Below are positions 8,134-17,779 of a DNA stretch of 23,772 nt, one piece after another (positions within the stretch are counted from its first letter, which is position 1; every line of letters starts with the position of its first letter). The DNA comes from Chara braunii. Taxonomy: Eukaryota > Streptophyta > Charophyceae > Charales > Characeae. The translations under genes and the position numbers were made by a program. Below the pieces are notes generated by a model. It saw only the letters and a list, made by a program, of their open reading frames with translations, had not been told where the DNA came from and did no database searches. The DNA lies in contig BFEA01000471.1 in the NCBI GenBank assembly GCA_003427395.1, positions 444,203 to 467,974 of the forward strand, given 5' to 3'.

Positions 8134-8333
8134 TAGACTTATGAATCTTACGACTGTGGTTTTCAAATCCAAGGATACAGAAAGTAGCTCAGAAAAATTA
8201 CCAGATCTTATAATCTGAAGACTAATTTAGATTTAGACTTATGAAGCTTATGATTGTGGTTTTCATAACCAAGGACACATAAAGTAGCTCAAAAAAATTA
8301 CCAGATCTTATAATTTGAAGACTAATTTAGATT
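8134..8333. repeat. Tandem duplication, two 100-bp units
   Basis: 8134-8233 and 8234-8333 are direct tandem copies at exactly 100-bp spacing and about 90% identical by eye. The block AAAAATTACCAGATCTTATAAT is shared, as is GAAGACTAATTTAGATT. The unit is AT-rich and non-coding. Confidence 0.95.
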
Positions 8334-9224
8334 GTTATATGAGTACAGAACAAAGTAGTCGATTGTAAACTTCAACCATCAATCTATGAAAAAAGAAATT
8401 ACGAATTGAGAATTAGACAAAAATCATATTTACAAGTCATTCGTCGGATGTTAAGATCGACAACATTCAATTCACCATCCAAGAAAGTATTAGGAAACAG
8501 ACTAGGTTTCGATTTGCAAAACACCAGTGAGACATCCCTAACCATCAAATCATCTATCGAAGTAGTACTTTGGGTTAATTTATGAAAAAATGTTACACTC
8601 GGAGCTCTCGTCGCTACGTGACAACGCCTTGAACTTCACATGAAGTCACCAATCACTGCAGACCATCACGCACCGCTCTGCTCCCACAGTCCCCTTGTCC
8701 AACGGCCCAACCATTGTCCACACCAAACTCAGCCCCTGCCTCTTCCTATAGAAGGAGTCAGTCCTCCTCCCCACAATCCGTGTCAGTATAGCCCTACGAC
8801 AAAGTGCACCAACCATAAGAGATTAGTTGTGGTTACGTTGTGATTCTTGTGAATGACCATGTCAAACCCGTCAACACAGCTTCACAGAGAATTCAGTCCA
8901 AATCCAACAACCCATGACAGTAAAAAATTGGAGAAGCAAGAGAGTGGGATTAAACACAGAAGACGGAGAGAGTGGCGTCATAACCTTATGCCACGTGGCA
9001 CCCCCCCCCACACGACTACTCGAACCACACGCCCCTCCTGTCTCCACATCGACGGAAGTCTCAAAGAAGCGTCATTGCCACACACTATATTGACCCGTCG
9101 TGCCCTCGTAAAAGCGCTACCGCATCTTCGCGTCTCAACGCGCGTTAGTGCGCCTGTCGTTTCGGCCCGGGCGGACGTGCGCTCCCATTGCGCCCGCCCA
9201 ATTGGCCCCCTCAAGTTCATCAAA
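8334..9224. other. Unassigned stretch up to LINE-2
   Basis: The first part is AT-rich. From about 8990 it becomes GC-rich with several CpG. The frame at 8853-9260 (+) overlaps an antisense frame and shows no motif. Nothing is assigned. Confidence 0.5.
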
Positions 9225-9775
9225 CCACCACTCTCGTTTTCCGACCATTCCAAAACCTGATTCATGACGTATGGCAGTTACAGCATCAACAAAAAACACA
9301 ATTCGAGTCGGAATTCAACTGGTTCAATAACGGTATTCTTTACCTCGCAAGGAAATGCAAGGAATTTTCTAGAGCACGAGCAACGCAGCGAAATCTAAGG
9401 GAACTGGAAATCCACAAGAATCTTCACAACCTGGAATAGCAGACAGATTCGCAAGAACATATAGAAACCATCCAGCAGCTAAGACACCGACTTCTCCTGT
9501 TTGCACAACATAAATGGCAGGGACGTAGGATTTGAAAGCAAAAGCAAGCTCCCCAAACTCGATAAAGAAGGTACAATGGACATAATTGTTTTAAAAATGG
9601 CAGTGACCCATACGAGACGCACACTAATCGAAGCGCTTTACGATCTCCAAAAAGGAGAGGAGATTGCCACCTCCATGAAACACTGTACTCTTATTACGAG
9701 GAAGTTTTTCAAACAACTTTACGCGTCTCAGATCGTGGACTCGCATGGTGAAGCCAGGGTAAAAGACTAGATGAC
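9225..9775 (+). pseudogene. LINE-2 linker between endonuclease and reverse transcriptase
   Basis: The reading frame 9188-9439 carries a Trp-rich start (VWQLQHQQ), FNWFNNGIL and a basic helical stretch (LARKCKEFSRARATQRN). After a TAG stop it continues as QLRHRLLLFAQHKWQGR, then in another frame (9501-9770) as a basic segment ending RKFFKQLYASQ. LINE-3 has the same order (ELRKQFITFAQQR at about 16525-16565). In LINEs this segment joins the endonuclease to the polymerase and usually has no catalytic role. The first residues of this frame, before about 9225, are outside LINE homology. The segment is broken by at least two stops and one frameshift. Confidence 0.75.
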
Positions 9776-9869
9776 TTTTGTGGCCCATGGACAATGCCTC
9801 CCCCCAACAGAGGGATAGTCTAGAAGCCCCTCTACCGAGAGGGGAAATCTGGATTGCACTGCTCTTGAC

Positions 9870-10655
9870 GGAAGAGGGGAAGACCCTCGACATTTACGGA
9901 TTTCCCAAGGAGCTTTAGGAGACCATGTGGACGGTGTTGAGCTCGGACTTGTAGGACTTCTATCAAAAAGTTTAGGAGGAGGGGCGAATGGAGGAGGTGG
10001 TAGGGCAGGGGGTGTTGTCGTTACTTTACAAGAAAAGGGATAAAATGAATCTTAAGAACTATAGGCCCATTACCTGATGATGGTAGTCTACAAGATGCTT
10101 GCAAAAGTACTAGCGAGCTAGATGTCAGGGGTCCTAGAAGGATCATCCACCCAACCGAAATGTGGTTCATAAAGGACAAGCACATCTTTCTGGTGAACGA
10201 GGTGGTGAACCTATCACGACGGTACAAGCAAAACACTGCGATCGTCTTAAATTATCGACTTCGAAAAAACATATAATGATGTGGACTGCTTAAAAAGAAT
10301 GAACTTTGGCCCAGACTTCAGACGCTGGGTGAATATCTTAGATAAAAATGTCACTACTACCGGTAGGGTTCAAGTCAATGGCTTTATGGCCACCCAGTTC
10401 CCTCTCCAACAGACGGTTAGGCAGAGGGACCCCATTGCGCCCTTCCTCTTTCTCATCATAATGGAGGCACTGCCGACGAACCTTAGGCATAACAAAGACA
10501 TCGAAAGAATTAGGTTCGCCAGGATCCCAGAGAAAGTTGTCTCAATCTTCTCTCCCTTTGCGGGCGGCCTTACTGTTATAATGGATGCATGTGTAGGTAA
10601 TATGGAGGAGGTGCAAACCTTAACGGACCGATTTGCCGATTGTTGGTTATGGTGG
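9870..10655 (+). pseudogene. LINE-2 reverse transcriptase palm, inactive
   Basis: This copied RNA into DNA during target-primed retrotransposition. Motifs in order: LLYKKRD..NLKNYRPIT (about 10015-10075), motif A IDFEKTYNDVD (10254-10286), RVQVNG (about 10368-10385), motif B TVRQRDPIAPFLF (about 10413-10451) and motif C region FAGGLTV (10557-10577). Two things show it is dead. Motif C should be FADD but reads FAGG, so both metal-binding aspartates are lost. Motif B has RD in place of the usual GC or GD. In-frame TAG codons interrupt the upstream part (9916-9918 and 9952-9954). The frame ends at 10656 in the region that normally reads FxxxSGLxxN. The only long open segment is 10281-10655. Confidence 0.87.
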
Positions 10656-10819
10656 TGAACTAGGGATAAAAGACGGTAGGGTGGTGGCTGCACCGCTGAG
10701 GAGGAAAGCCCCCGAAAAGTCAACGCATCTAGTGGCTCCCACTGGAACCCCTCTTCGGTTCCTGGGGGCGTCATTGACATCACTCCGGAAGCCGGAGATG
10801 AAAAATGAATGGATCAGTG

Positions 10820-12290
10820 GCCCGACTTAGGCCAAGCTTGCACATTGGAACAACAAGCACACATCTACCGTCGGTTGGGCCCTGGTCAACAGCATTGTGG
10901 TGCTGGCTGCGATATGGTATAAGTCCGTTGTATGACCCTTGAGCGAATCCATACTCAAACTCTCAAAACAACAACTTGCAACATTTCTTTGGAGGGAGAA
11001 TAACGGGAGCCCCAATGTGATTAGCCGAGTGACATGGGACTTGGTGATCCAACCCAGAGCGAAGGGGGTGCTGGGGATTATTGAGCCCTACGCACAGGCG
11101 CACACCATCAGCCTACGATGGATTAAGACCCTTATTTTTTCGGCATCCTATCCCTGGCAACCCTCGACATTAACACAAATCGTGGAACTTGCCCCAGAGG
11201 CCCCACCCGATATCAACCCGCTGATCTAGTTGGAACACAGGTACAAAAAGATCCCGCGGAAGTATGCGGATGGGGAACCAATGGGATAGTTCTGCCACGA
11301 TTACTAAAGATATGGAGGAAGCTTCCGCTCCCCAATAAGACAACATCAGATCGTTGGGAGGAGGTGGCCAGGCAACCTTTGTTTGGTAAGAGATGGATAG
11401 TAGACTCCCTGGGTCGGGTAAGGTGTAGTTCAAAGTCCTCGTGGAAGGGATGGGCGAAGCATAGGGTCTTCAGGGCAGGGGACATGTGGGATAACGAGGC
11501 TAGGCCGCCAAGGAGTGGAAGAGGGCGGAACGACTGCGGGGTTGGTTGCGGTACTACCACCAAACGAAGCCAGCGTTGCAGGAGTTAATAGAGAGCTTCC
11601 CCCTGGCTTGACATGCCATCCTAACGAAAACCCCTACCTTGGAAGAAGGGGACTGGGTGGGGCTACAAGACACTAGGGACCAGGTAGGGCGAGTGTATCT
11701 AGTGCGGCCATATGATATGTTACCTTGGGAGAAAAACAAAGATGTATTACATCAGATGATCAACGTCTTAGATGAGGGGAGTGGGTGGAGAACCTTTCGC
11801 CCAACGACATCATTGGCAAACCTGCCTTTAGACCCTGGGGAATGGCAGTGGGGTGCAGTGGGACAGGGAGGGAGGGGGAGACGAAAATCGGTGATGCTGG
11901 CCAACTTGAAAGTGAAAATGTTGTAGAATGCTACAAGCTAAGAGGACCCTACAGGATGTGGTGGAAGACAGATGGCAGTGCCACCTCGATATTGATGCGA
12001 ATCTGTTGAAAACCATCAAATGGTTTCGGGAGTATAAACTAAAGCTCGCAAAAATCTCCTCTTTGCAGTGTTAGATCACCCACCGCTACCTACCGACTAA
12101 TGACTGGCCAGTAGATCACACAAATTTGGAACAGCAAGGGCGGGCATTGCCTTGGTGCAAAAGTCGTGTATACATTTTTTCGGCACAAAAAATGATAGGT
12201 ATAATAGAACATACTTTATTGCAGTGTTCTACATCAGTATTGTTATGGCACTGGAGGGACAGGATATGGAGCCAGATGGTTCCATACATA
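10820..12290 (+). pseudogene. LINE-2 thumb/connection and C-terminal Cys/His region
   Basis: Pieces in several frames match the region after the polymerase palm. The first is SILKLSKQQLATFLWRENN at about 10945-11000. It is followed by LGIIEPYAQAHTISLRWIK at about 11070-11130, the classic block before the C-terminus. WEEVARQPLFGKR (about 11355-11392) and WAKHRVFRAGDMWD (about 11450-11490) follow. Then come YLPTNDWPVD (about 12090-12120), PWCKS and IIEHTLLQCSTSVLLW (about 12198-12245). LINE-3 has the same order with an intact CKIC pair, whereas LINE-2 has CKSR, so the putative zinc site has lost a ligand. The region is crossed by frameshifts and stops throughout. Confidence 0.8.
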
Positions 12291-12429
12291 TGATGATCAT
12301 GGGACTAGCAGGCAATCTTGACTGGTCAGTGCCCCCTCATGCATGATGGAGGCTTCATATAAAATATGTTCCATTTGGGTAGAAGGTCCATTCTTTGAGT
12401 AATATGGTGGCATAGGTGCATCTGAGAGA

Positions 12430-12760
12430 CGGAAGGTGCAAGGGTGGAAAAGGGGAAAATCACAAAGTTGGGAAATCACGGAGCTGGTGAATGAGTTGAT
12501 GCAGGCGAAACTGACTGACCAATGGTGGGCGGCCAAGGAGAAAATGAGTTGTGTTCATACCAGGAGGGACGTAGATAAGGTTATCTCTCGGTTCAGTGAG
12601 GACTGGTTAGGAGGTCGGCGGGGAGGGTGGATAGCGGAAGTGAGATGGTCTGGCGTTGAGCAGGGATGACCATGTGGCGGGGAGGAGGACCCACGAGCGG
12701 ACATGGTGAGGAACTATCAACTAATGTTTCATGATTGGACGATAGTTGACCCAATATCCC
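12430..12760 (+). pseudogene. LINE-2 C-terminal tail of the polyprotein
   Basis: The frame 12436-12669 (ELVNELMQAKLTDQWW, VISRFSEDWLGGRRGGW) continues after a stop with a NYQLMFHDW-like segment. The tail of LINE-3 matches: AIQQFTWGWLEGSS, then DFQLIFKDW (about 19845-19975). No known domain is assigned. Because it recurs in two copies in the same order, it belongs to the element and is not flanking DNA. Confidence 0.65.
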
Positions 12761-12809
12761 AGCGAGGCCGGCGCAAGACTTTTCAAATATCTTTCCTTCT
12801 CGCCCGTTA

Positions 12810-12870
12810 GCCCTTATGGAAATACCGCAAGACTTTTTTCAAGACATCAACCAATAACAGCCATAAGGGC
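12810..12870. repeat. 10-bp inverted repeat around a 41-bp loop
   Basis: GCCCTTATGG (12810-12819) and CCATAAGGGC (12861-12870) are exact reverse complements. They lie in the 3' non-coding part of LINE-2. The same region repeats GCAAGACTTTT twice. This may be chance or part of the 3' UTR fold. Confidence 0.6.
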
Positions 12871-13051
12871 AAACAGGAGGGCAATGGCAATCGGGGCCTG
12901 GGATTCAGTGCCCCCGGGAGTCTGGGGCACCAACTAAGGCCCCCTGCGCGCGGAATAGACTTGAATAGATTTACATATGGGACGTTGGGCCTGATTCTCA
13001 ATAAAGGATGCAGACGGGGGTCAATGGGACATGGTTGTCTGCAAGGAAAGT

Positions 13052-13111
13052 CACAACTTTTGTATTATGGGATGCTGGACCCACAACTTTTGTATTATGG
13101 GATGCTGGACC
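13052..13111. repeat. Perfect tandem duplication of 30 bp
   Basis: The unit CACAACTTTTGTATTATGGG plus 10 more bases occurs twice without a mismatch at 30-bp spacing in the 3' part of LINE-2. The identity contrasts with the decayed surroundings, so the duplication is recent compared with the element. Confidence 0.96.
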
Positions 13112-13165
13112 CGGTTTTCAGCAGGTGCGGCTCCATACCAATACATTGGAGCGCCCAACAGTAGG

Positions 13166-13203
13166 ATACTAGGGGGTGGCGCTCTTACTGCCCCACCTAG
13201 TAT
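13166..13203 (+). other. Candidate 3' stem-loop of LINE-2
   Basis: ATACTAGG (13166-13173) and CCTAGTAT (13196-13203) are perfect complements. A further GGG(T)G/CCCC can pair with one bulge, enclosing a loop around CTCTTA. It ends 20 bp before the A10 tail. Some LINE reverse transcriptases recognise a 3' stem-loop in the RNA, so the position is suggestive. No second copy of this hairpin was found in LINE-3 or LINE-4. Confidence 0.5.
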
Positions 13204-13223
13204 GGTGAGGCTGGGTTAATTTG

Positions 13224-13240
13224 AAAAAAAAAACAAAAGG
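13224..13240 (+). other. A-rich 3' tail of LINE-2
   Basis: A10CAAAAGGAAC marks the probable 3' end of LINE-2. Recognisable LINE-2 sequence ends before it, and unrelated sequence leads into repeat R1 after it. Confidence 0.6.
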
Positions 13241-13379
13241 AACAAAAGTACGTGACGTCTATCTTTCAGCACAACACATCTGCCCTAAGAACACCCGTCG
13301 CGTATCACGGTCCATGCACCCTTCCTCTAAAAGAGGAAAGCCTGACAACGCCTTCTCAAAATAGCCTTTCCCCCGTCCC

Positions 13380-13787
13380 CCCACACCCCCACACCTTGCC
13401 AAATTGAGCTTTGCACTAGTAAAATGTCTATACACGCCCGCCACAGACGCTGTGGATGCAGGGCCTCAGTATAGAAGTGTTGCACAACCACTACCTGTAG
13501 AGGTGGTAGTGGATGCAGGGCCCTAATACAGAAGTATTGTACAGCCAGATCCAACAGTGGTCGTTGGGCGCTTTCCAGGGCTACGTGGGAATTAGGGGAG
13601 AAAGGAAAAAAAAAGAAAGCATGAAAAATTGTGTGGGTTTTAGTGGGATAGAAGGTATCTGACCGAAATTGCAGCTAACTCTCAACAACCTATCCCAATT
13701 AAATGTGCAAAATAAGAATGAATCTTCCGCTATAATGTGGGAAGATACACCACCACCCACCAGAACAACTTTGCAGAAAAAAAAAAC
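13380..13787. repeat. Dispersed repeat R1, copy B
   Basis: This aligns with copy A (1761-2213) across almost all of its length. It keeps the two 57-bp subunits (13452-13508 and from 13509), the GGGAATTAGGGGA-like block and the closing TTTGCAGAAAAAAAAAAC. It lacks the A24 expansion and has a small deletion near the right end (CACCCACCAGAACAACTT). It lies in the same orientation as copies A and C, about 140 bp after the tail of LINE-2. Confidence 0.88.
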
Positions 13788-13843
13788 TTCATGTGACATC
13801 TAAATGAATCCTCTCCAAAAACATGGGAAGTTGCGTAGCACGG

Positions 13844-13855
13844 CGAACATGTTCG
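13844..13855. repeat. 12-bp palindrome CGAACATGTTCG
   Basis: This is self-complementary and lies at the left end of the foldback-like unit. Shorter versions (ACGAACATGTTC, AACATGTTCGCG) recur at about 13881 and 14907. They may be subterminal protein-binding repeats. Confidence 0.65.
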
Positions 13856-14195
13856 CGCCCCTTCACGTTCGCGCACAGCTCACGAACATGTTCAAGCGAG
13901 CATAATTTATTTTTTCATAAAAAAATTATAGATATATATATACAAGGTTGCCGGCGTTCGGGACGGGCTGAGCGCCCAAACCCCGAATGCCCGAACGTCT
14001 GGGCCTCCCCCCAAAAAAAAATAAAAAATAAGAAAGTCGTTCGAAAAATCGAAAAAACATATATGCTATGCAGAAAGCTAAACTGAACAACATTTGTCTC
14101 TGAGTGACATCCAAATTCGTTACCAAATTTGAAATAAAAATAAAATACGGAAAAAAAAAATAAATAGAAATAACTAATTTGAGGAGAGAATTAAA

Positions 14196-14560
14196 ATCAG
14201 TGTGCGGGCGGGCACGTTTTGAACACCTCCATCTTTGAAGATTTTTCATTTTTTTTTTTAGCTCAGTCAAATTCCCCGAATATTCATATATGTGTATTTC
14301 ACATGATACACAACTCATTAAAAAAATAAAAAAAAATAATAAAATTGTTTAGGCCCCGAAACAAAGTGAAAACAAAAAGAGAAAAGAGAAAAAAAAATAA
14401 AATAGTGAGTGGGTGAGCACGTTTTGACACCGCCATCTTTGGCGATTTTTCGTTTTGTTTTGGCTAAGCAAAATGATCTCAAAATTTAGAGGCATGTACC
14501 TCACATCATAGAGAACTCACAAAAAAAAAATTCAAGAAAAAATAATAATTTGTAGGCCCA
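14196..14560. repeat. Imperfect tandem duplication at ~205-bp spacing
   Basis: GCACGTTTTGA, CCATCTTTG.(A)GATTTTTC, CTCA/GCTAAGCAAA-like, A-rich, then TTTAGGCCC or TGTAGGCCC recur in order, starting at 14212 and 14417. Many substitutions separate the copies. It forms the core of the foldback-like unit. Confidence 0.78.
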
Positions 14561-14580
14561 TAAATACTTTTTGGCGGGGT

Positions 14581-14674
14581 CCGAACCTCTTCAGGTTCAG
14601 AGGGTTCGGCCCCGGAACGGGACCCCGAATGCCCGAACGTACGAAGGTTGGCCCGGGGGCCTCCGTACGTACGG
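14581..14674. repeat. GC-rich block with small hairpin and 12-bp palindrome
   Basis: CCGAACCTCT (14581-14590) can pair with AGAGGGTTCGG (about 14599-14609) with one bulge. CCGTACGTACGG (14663-14674) is a perfect palindrome. Between them is ACCCCGAATGCCCGAACGT, also present at 13980-13998. An alternating AT tract follows from about 14689. Confidence 0.65.
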
Positions 14675-14940
14675 GCTAGTAACCATGTACATATATATAT
14701 GTATATATATATTTATTTTCGTTTTTTTATTTTTAACTCATGATTGGCTGTGAATTTGAACATGACTCCTAGGCATAAGTTGCTTGTATTGTTATTTTAC
14801 ATACCATATATGTTTTTCAGATTTTTCTGAGAACTTGTTTTTTTTTTTTTTAGTATTTTTTATGCTCATGTTCGGAGGGTTTTGGGCGCTTGTTCGCGTT
14901 CGGGCAAACATGTTCGCGTTCGCCTCCGAACACGAAAACG

Positions 14941-15046
14941 GTGCTATGTAGACGGGAAGATACACCGCCACCCTATTAAACAAGCGCCTTATGACAATTT
15001 TGCAGAAAAAAAAAAATAAAACAGAGAAAAAAGAGAACAACAACAC
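14941..15046. repeat. Dispersed repeat R1, copy C (right end only)
   Basis: GCTATGTAGACGGGAAGATACACCGCCACCC matches copy B (GCTATAATGTGGGAAGATACACCACCACCC). What follows, CAAGCGCCTTATGACAATTTTGCAGA11, then AAACAGAGA and GAGAACA, matches the A-rich end of copy A. The left two-thirds of R1 is absent. Confidence 0.8.
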
Positions 15047-15690
15047 GTGTGCCCTGCAGAAAGGGTCGCCATCATATCCCAGCAATGACAAAGGGGTTGG
15101 CAGAGGCATACTTTGGGTGGAACTGGATGCCTTGATGGGAGCACGGGGAGGAAGCGGGTCTGTCCTAGTTGGGGCTGATGGGTAGCGCTTGTGATTAGGG
15201 GTCAGGGAAGAAGGAGAAAAGGAGGAGGGGGGGTATTCTTACATCCTACTCATTAACATTCTGAGTTATGATTCTCCTCTTGATTGTCAATGAACTATTT
15301 TTACGGGGTGGTGAGTTGGTTTTGAGGGGAAGAGCTCTACTTTGTAGGGGCTTTCACAAGGCAAGAGGTGAAAACCCTAAAGGGAGTAAGGCCATATTTT
15401 GTGGGTTTCTCTATTATGGGGTTGAGGGAAATGTAAGGGTCGGCATCTCAGCAGGGGCAGGTAGGAGGAAGGGTAAAGGACGGATATTGGGGTATCTCTA
15501 ATTTGCAATGGAGGCACTAAATACGCATTATGGGAGAAACCCCAATTGATATCGAGCTGCTAGGGAAGTCGATTAGCCTGATTTAATTTGTATTAAAAAA
15601 CACATCTTACAAATTCGTCAACTAATACCCGGGTTCATAACTTGAGTTGGCCTTTCCAAAAATATGCTCCGTAGTTTCCAAAAGTACATA
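15047..15690. other. Sequence between R1 copy C and LINE-3 endonuclease
   Basis: A Gly/Arg-rich open frame at 15268-15501 shows no recognisable motif. The last 100 bp may be a decayed N-terminal endonuclease part of LINE-3, but I could not see its WN or QE motifs. No other gene was seen. Confidence 0.4.
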
Positions 15691-15699
15691 AGAAGGAGT

Positions 15700-16275
15700 G
15701 TTTTTTTTTGCCCCACCAAATTCAAGAATGAAAATTGTGCAATGGGCTGTGGACATGGAGCATGGGCATTGGACGTCTTCTTTAGTGATTTTAAAACTGA
15801 AAATTATTTGCGTGATAAATATCTACGTTCCTAATAACATTCAAGAGAGGGTGAAGTTTTTTCAGGAAATTCACACACAAATTCCAGATGGGATACCACT
15901 TGTATTGGTAGGAGACTTCAACGTAGCCCTAATAACTAGCTGGAGAGATGAAAAATACCCTCTCCTTGCCCATCAGATATTAAAGAAGATATGAAAATTA
16001 TCCAAACACCATGTTCAATGGAACAATTATTTCACACTTACCGTTGTTTTCCCTCGCCAGAACAACTTTATCCAAAACAGTGGTACCTCTCACAAAACTA
16101 GATCGAGAATTGATTTGATTTTAATATCGACTGATATGAGCAAGACTCTACAGTCGACCACTATTTTTCCTCAAAGCCCATGGTCAGGAGTGGACCATAA
16201 AATGTGTTCGGCTCTACTGACCTTTAGAAAGAAAAACGATAAAGGGAAATTTTATTATAAACTTAAAATTTAGTA
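15700..16275 (+). pseudogene. LINE-3 endonuclease
   Basis: Frame 15698-15994 carries an ICVINIYVPN strand followed by IPLVLVGDFNVA, with the GDFN metal/DNA-binding motif at about 15910-15921. A TGA stop at 15992-15994 interrupts it. The match resumes downstream with SRIDLILIS (about 16102-16128) and SGVDHKMC (about 16189-16212), which holds the catalytic Asp-His. A YYKL motif follows at about 16252. LINE-1 has the same motifs with the same spacing. The expected N-terminal Asn and Glu motifs were not seen. The domain is inactive because of stops and shifts. Confidence 0.86.
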
Positions 16276-16760
16276 CCTCGTTGTTTTCTCAATATTCGTT
16301 CCGTAAATACGTTAAGGATATTTGGGATTATTGACACACAACGAAGGGAAAGCATGATTCTTTGGTGGCTTGGTTGAATAATGGGCTAACCTTTATAATT
16401 AAATAATGAAATGCATTGTCAAAGATCCTAGTCAAAAATAAATATATTCAAGAATTGAACATCCACGAACAAATACTAAATTATGAACCCCAAGACAATT
16501 TATTCGATCAGAGCTTAGTAGACATTCAAGAACTTAGGAAACAATTTATTACGTTTGCTCAACAACGTTGACAGACACATTTGATAAGGAAAAAATTAAC
16601 TGTGTTTTTGTCAGAAGGTCAAATGGATTCTTCCTTTTTTGGATTGGCAAAAACACGTTATAGGCGCACACATATTGAAGGTTTTATAAATCACTAGATC
16701 CCTCCAGATTTTCCTTATCGTTGTCATCAGCTGACAACTTGAAGATATAATATACATTTT
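16276..16760 (+). pseudogene. LINE-3 linker region
   Basis: FRKYVKDIW, AWLNNGLTF, a basic stretch and ELRKQFITFAQQR appear in order, interrupted by TGA and TAA codons. They align with the linker of LINE-2, with the same Trp and FAQ positions. No catalytic role is expected. Confidence 0.7.
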
Positions 16761-16859
16761 TAAAGGATTTTTTCACTTCCTTTAAGGATCCGAGGAATAA
16801 GGAAAAGGATTATCGGACCATTGATTCCCCCCCCCCCTTGACATAAAAAATTACCACTA

Positions 16860-17736
16860 TTTAGAGAGAATATTTTGAGAGACCTCTACAAGATACGAGA
16901 TTTGAACGATATTGCTAAAGATGGAAGAGGGTAAAACACCAGGCATCGATGACCTTTCCAAAGAATTTTGAAAAACCATATGACTCACTTTCTTTGCGGA
17001 TCTAATGACTTTTTTTGAAGCAATCTATGAGTCAAGTCAGATGAGAGAAATAATGGGTTAAGGGATTCTCATTGTATTGTATAAAAGAAAAGAAAACTAA
17101 TATAAAAAATTATCAACCTATCACATTGCTCATAGTGGTTTATAAGTTGTTAGCCAAAACATTAACCAATCGCCTTATTTCAGTAACGACTGTCATTATT
17201 CATTTGTCTCAGACCGGATTCATAAATAGTAGATATATTTAAAACAATATTATTTTAATAAATAAATAGGTTAAATTCACGCATCAATCCAAGAAAAATT
17301 CAACCTTTGTATTTATAAATTCGAAAAAAATTATGATTATGTGGATTGACGCTTTCTAGACGCTTGCTGACGAAAAATAAACTCCGGTCATGACCTGACA
17401 TGTTGGGTGAGTATTCTTCATTCCAATGCCACCAGGCGTATTCAAATTAATGGTTTGCTCTTCCCAGAGATAAAACTTTTGAGATCGGTCAAACAAGGGA
17501 ACCCTCTAACACCCTTCCTATTTTTGATAATTATAAAGGCTCTAAGATTCAAATTCATAATAAATCATAATCTTAAACGTCTACAAATTTTTGGCATACC
17601 AAAAGAAACTCTCCCTATTAGCTTTATGTTTGCAAATGATCTTAGTATTATGATGAAAACTTATATGTCTAATATGAAAAAAATCAAATCCTTGATGAAT
17701 ATGTTTCCTATAGTATCAGATATGGTAGTCGCTTAG
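16860..17736 (+). pseudogene. LINE-3 reverse transcriptase palm, inactive
   Basis: The upstream part (about 16860-17280) is shattered by stops but retains the order of the LINE-2 polymerase. Motif A lies at about 17318-17349 and is frameshifted. The first Asp codon of the expected IDFEK is replaced (AAT), and the Trp after VD is TGA (17347-17349). The open segment 17407-17736 carries RIQING, motif B RSVKQGNPLTPFLF, and motif C region FANDLSIMM (17629-17655). The usual FADD has become FAND, so one catalytic aspartate is lost. SVKQGNP retains the family pattern better than the same place in LINE-2. The frame opens on a non-ATG or internal Met and has no real start. Confidence 0.86.
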
Positions 17737-17779
17737 GAAAGCAAGACGTAAGGATGGTGAATACACTCCAATGGGGTAC

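Larger units (their letters stand above)
9225..13240 (+). mobile_element. LINE-2: 5'-truncated non-LTR retrotransposon
   Basis: Homology to the LINE polyprotein starts in the linker after the endonuclease (FNWFNNGIL, matching AWLNNGLTF in LINE-3). It continues through the reverse transcriptase, the thumb/connection, a W..GI..V.DLW-type C-terminal block and a Cys/His segment. It ends in a hairpin (13166-13203) and an A10 run (13224-13233). The endonuclease is wholly absent, which is the usual result of incomplete target-primed reverse transcription. Many stops and frameshifts break the frame, and some TAG/TGA codons fall where relatives have Trp. No target-site duplication could be recognised, so the exact 5' junction is approximate. 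It belongs to the same family as LINE-3 and probably LINE-1. Confidence 0.88.
13836..14946. mobile_element. Probable foldback or MITE-like element, about 1.1 kb
   Basis: The left end reads TAGCACGGCGAACATGTTCGCG and the right end, read on the minus strand, TAGCACCG followed by CGAACGCGAACATG. Both ends carry several GAACATG/GTTCGCG motifs in about 80-100 bp, then GAGCATAA/GAGCATAAAA facing inward. The interior is AT-rich and non-coding. It has an internal tandem duplication (14212-14560) and a 19-bp direct repeat, ACCCCGAATGCCCGAACGT, at 13980-13998 and 14622-14640. No transposase is present, so it would be non-autonomous. The bases flanking the proposed ends do not match each other, and GCTAT at the right end also fits repeat R1. 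The boundaries and class are therefore uncertain. Confidence 0.5.

Noticed and set aside
8853-9260. 135-codon frame upstream of LINE-2 as the missing LINE endonuclease
   Set aside because: No GDFN, RIDL or DH motif is present. LINE similarity begins only at about 9225, in another frame.
13836-14954. 8-bp hAT-type target duplication around the foldback unit
   Set aside because: The 8 bases before 13836 (AAGTTGCG) and after 14946 (TGTAGACG) do not match, so assignment to hAT is unsupported.
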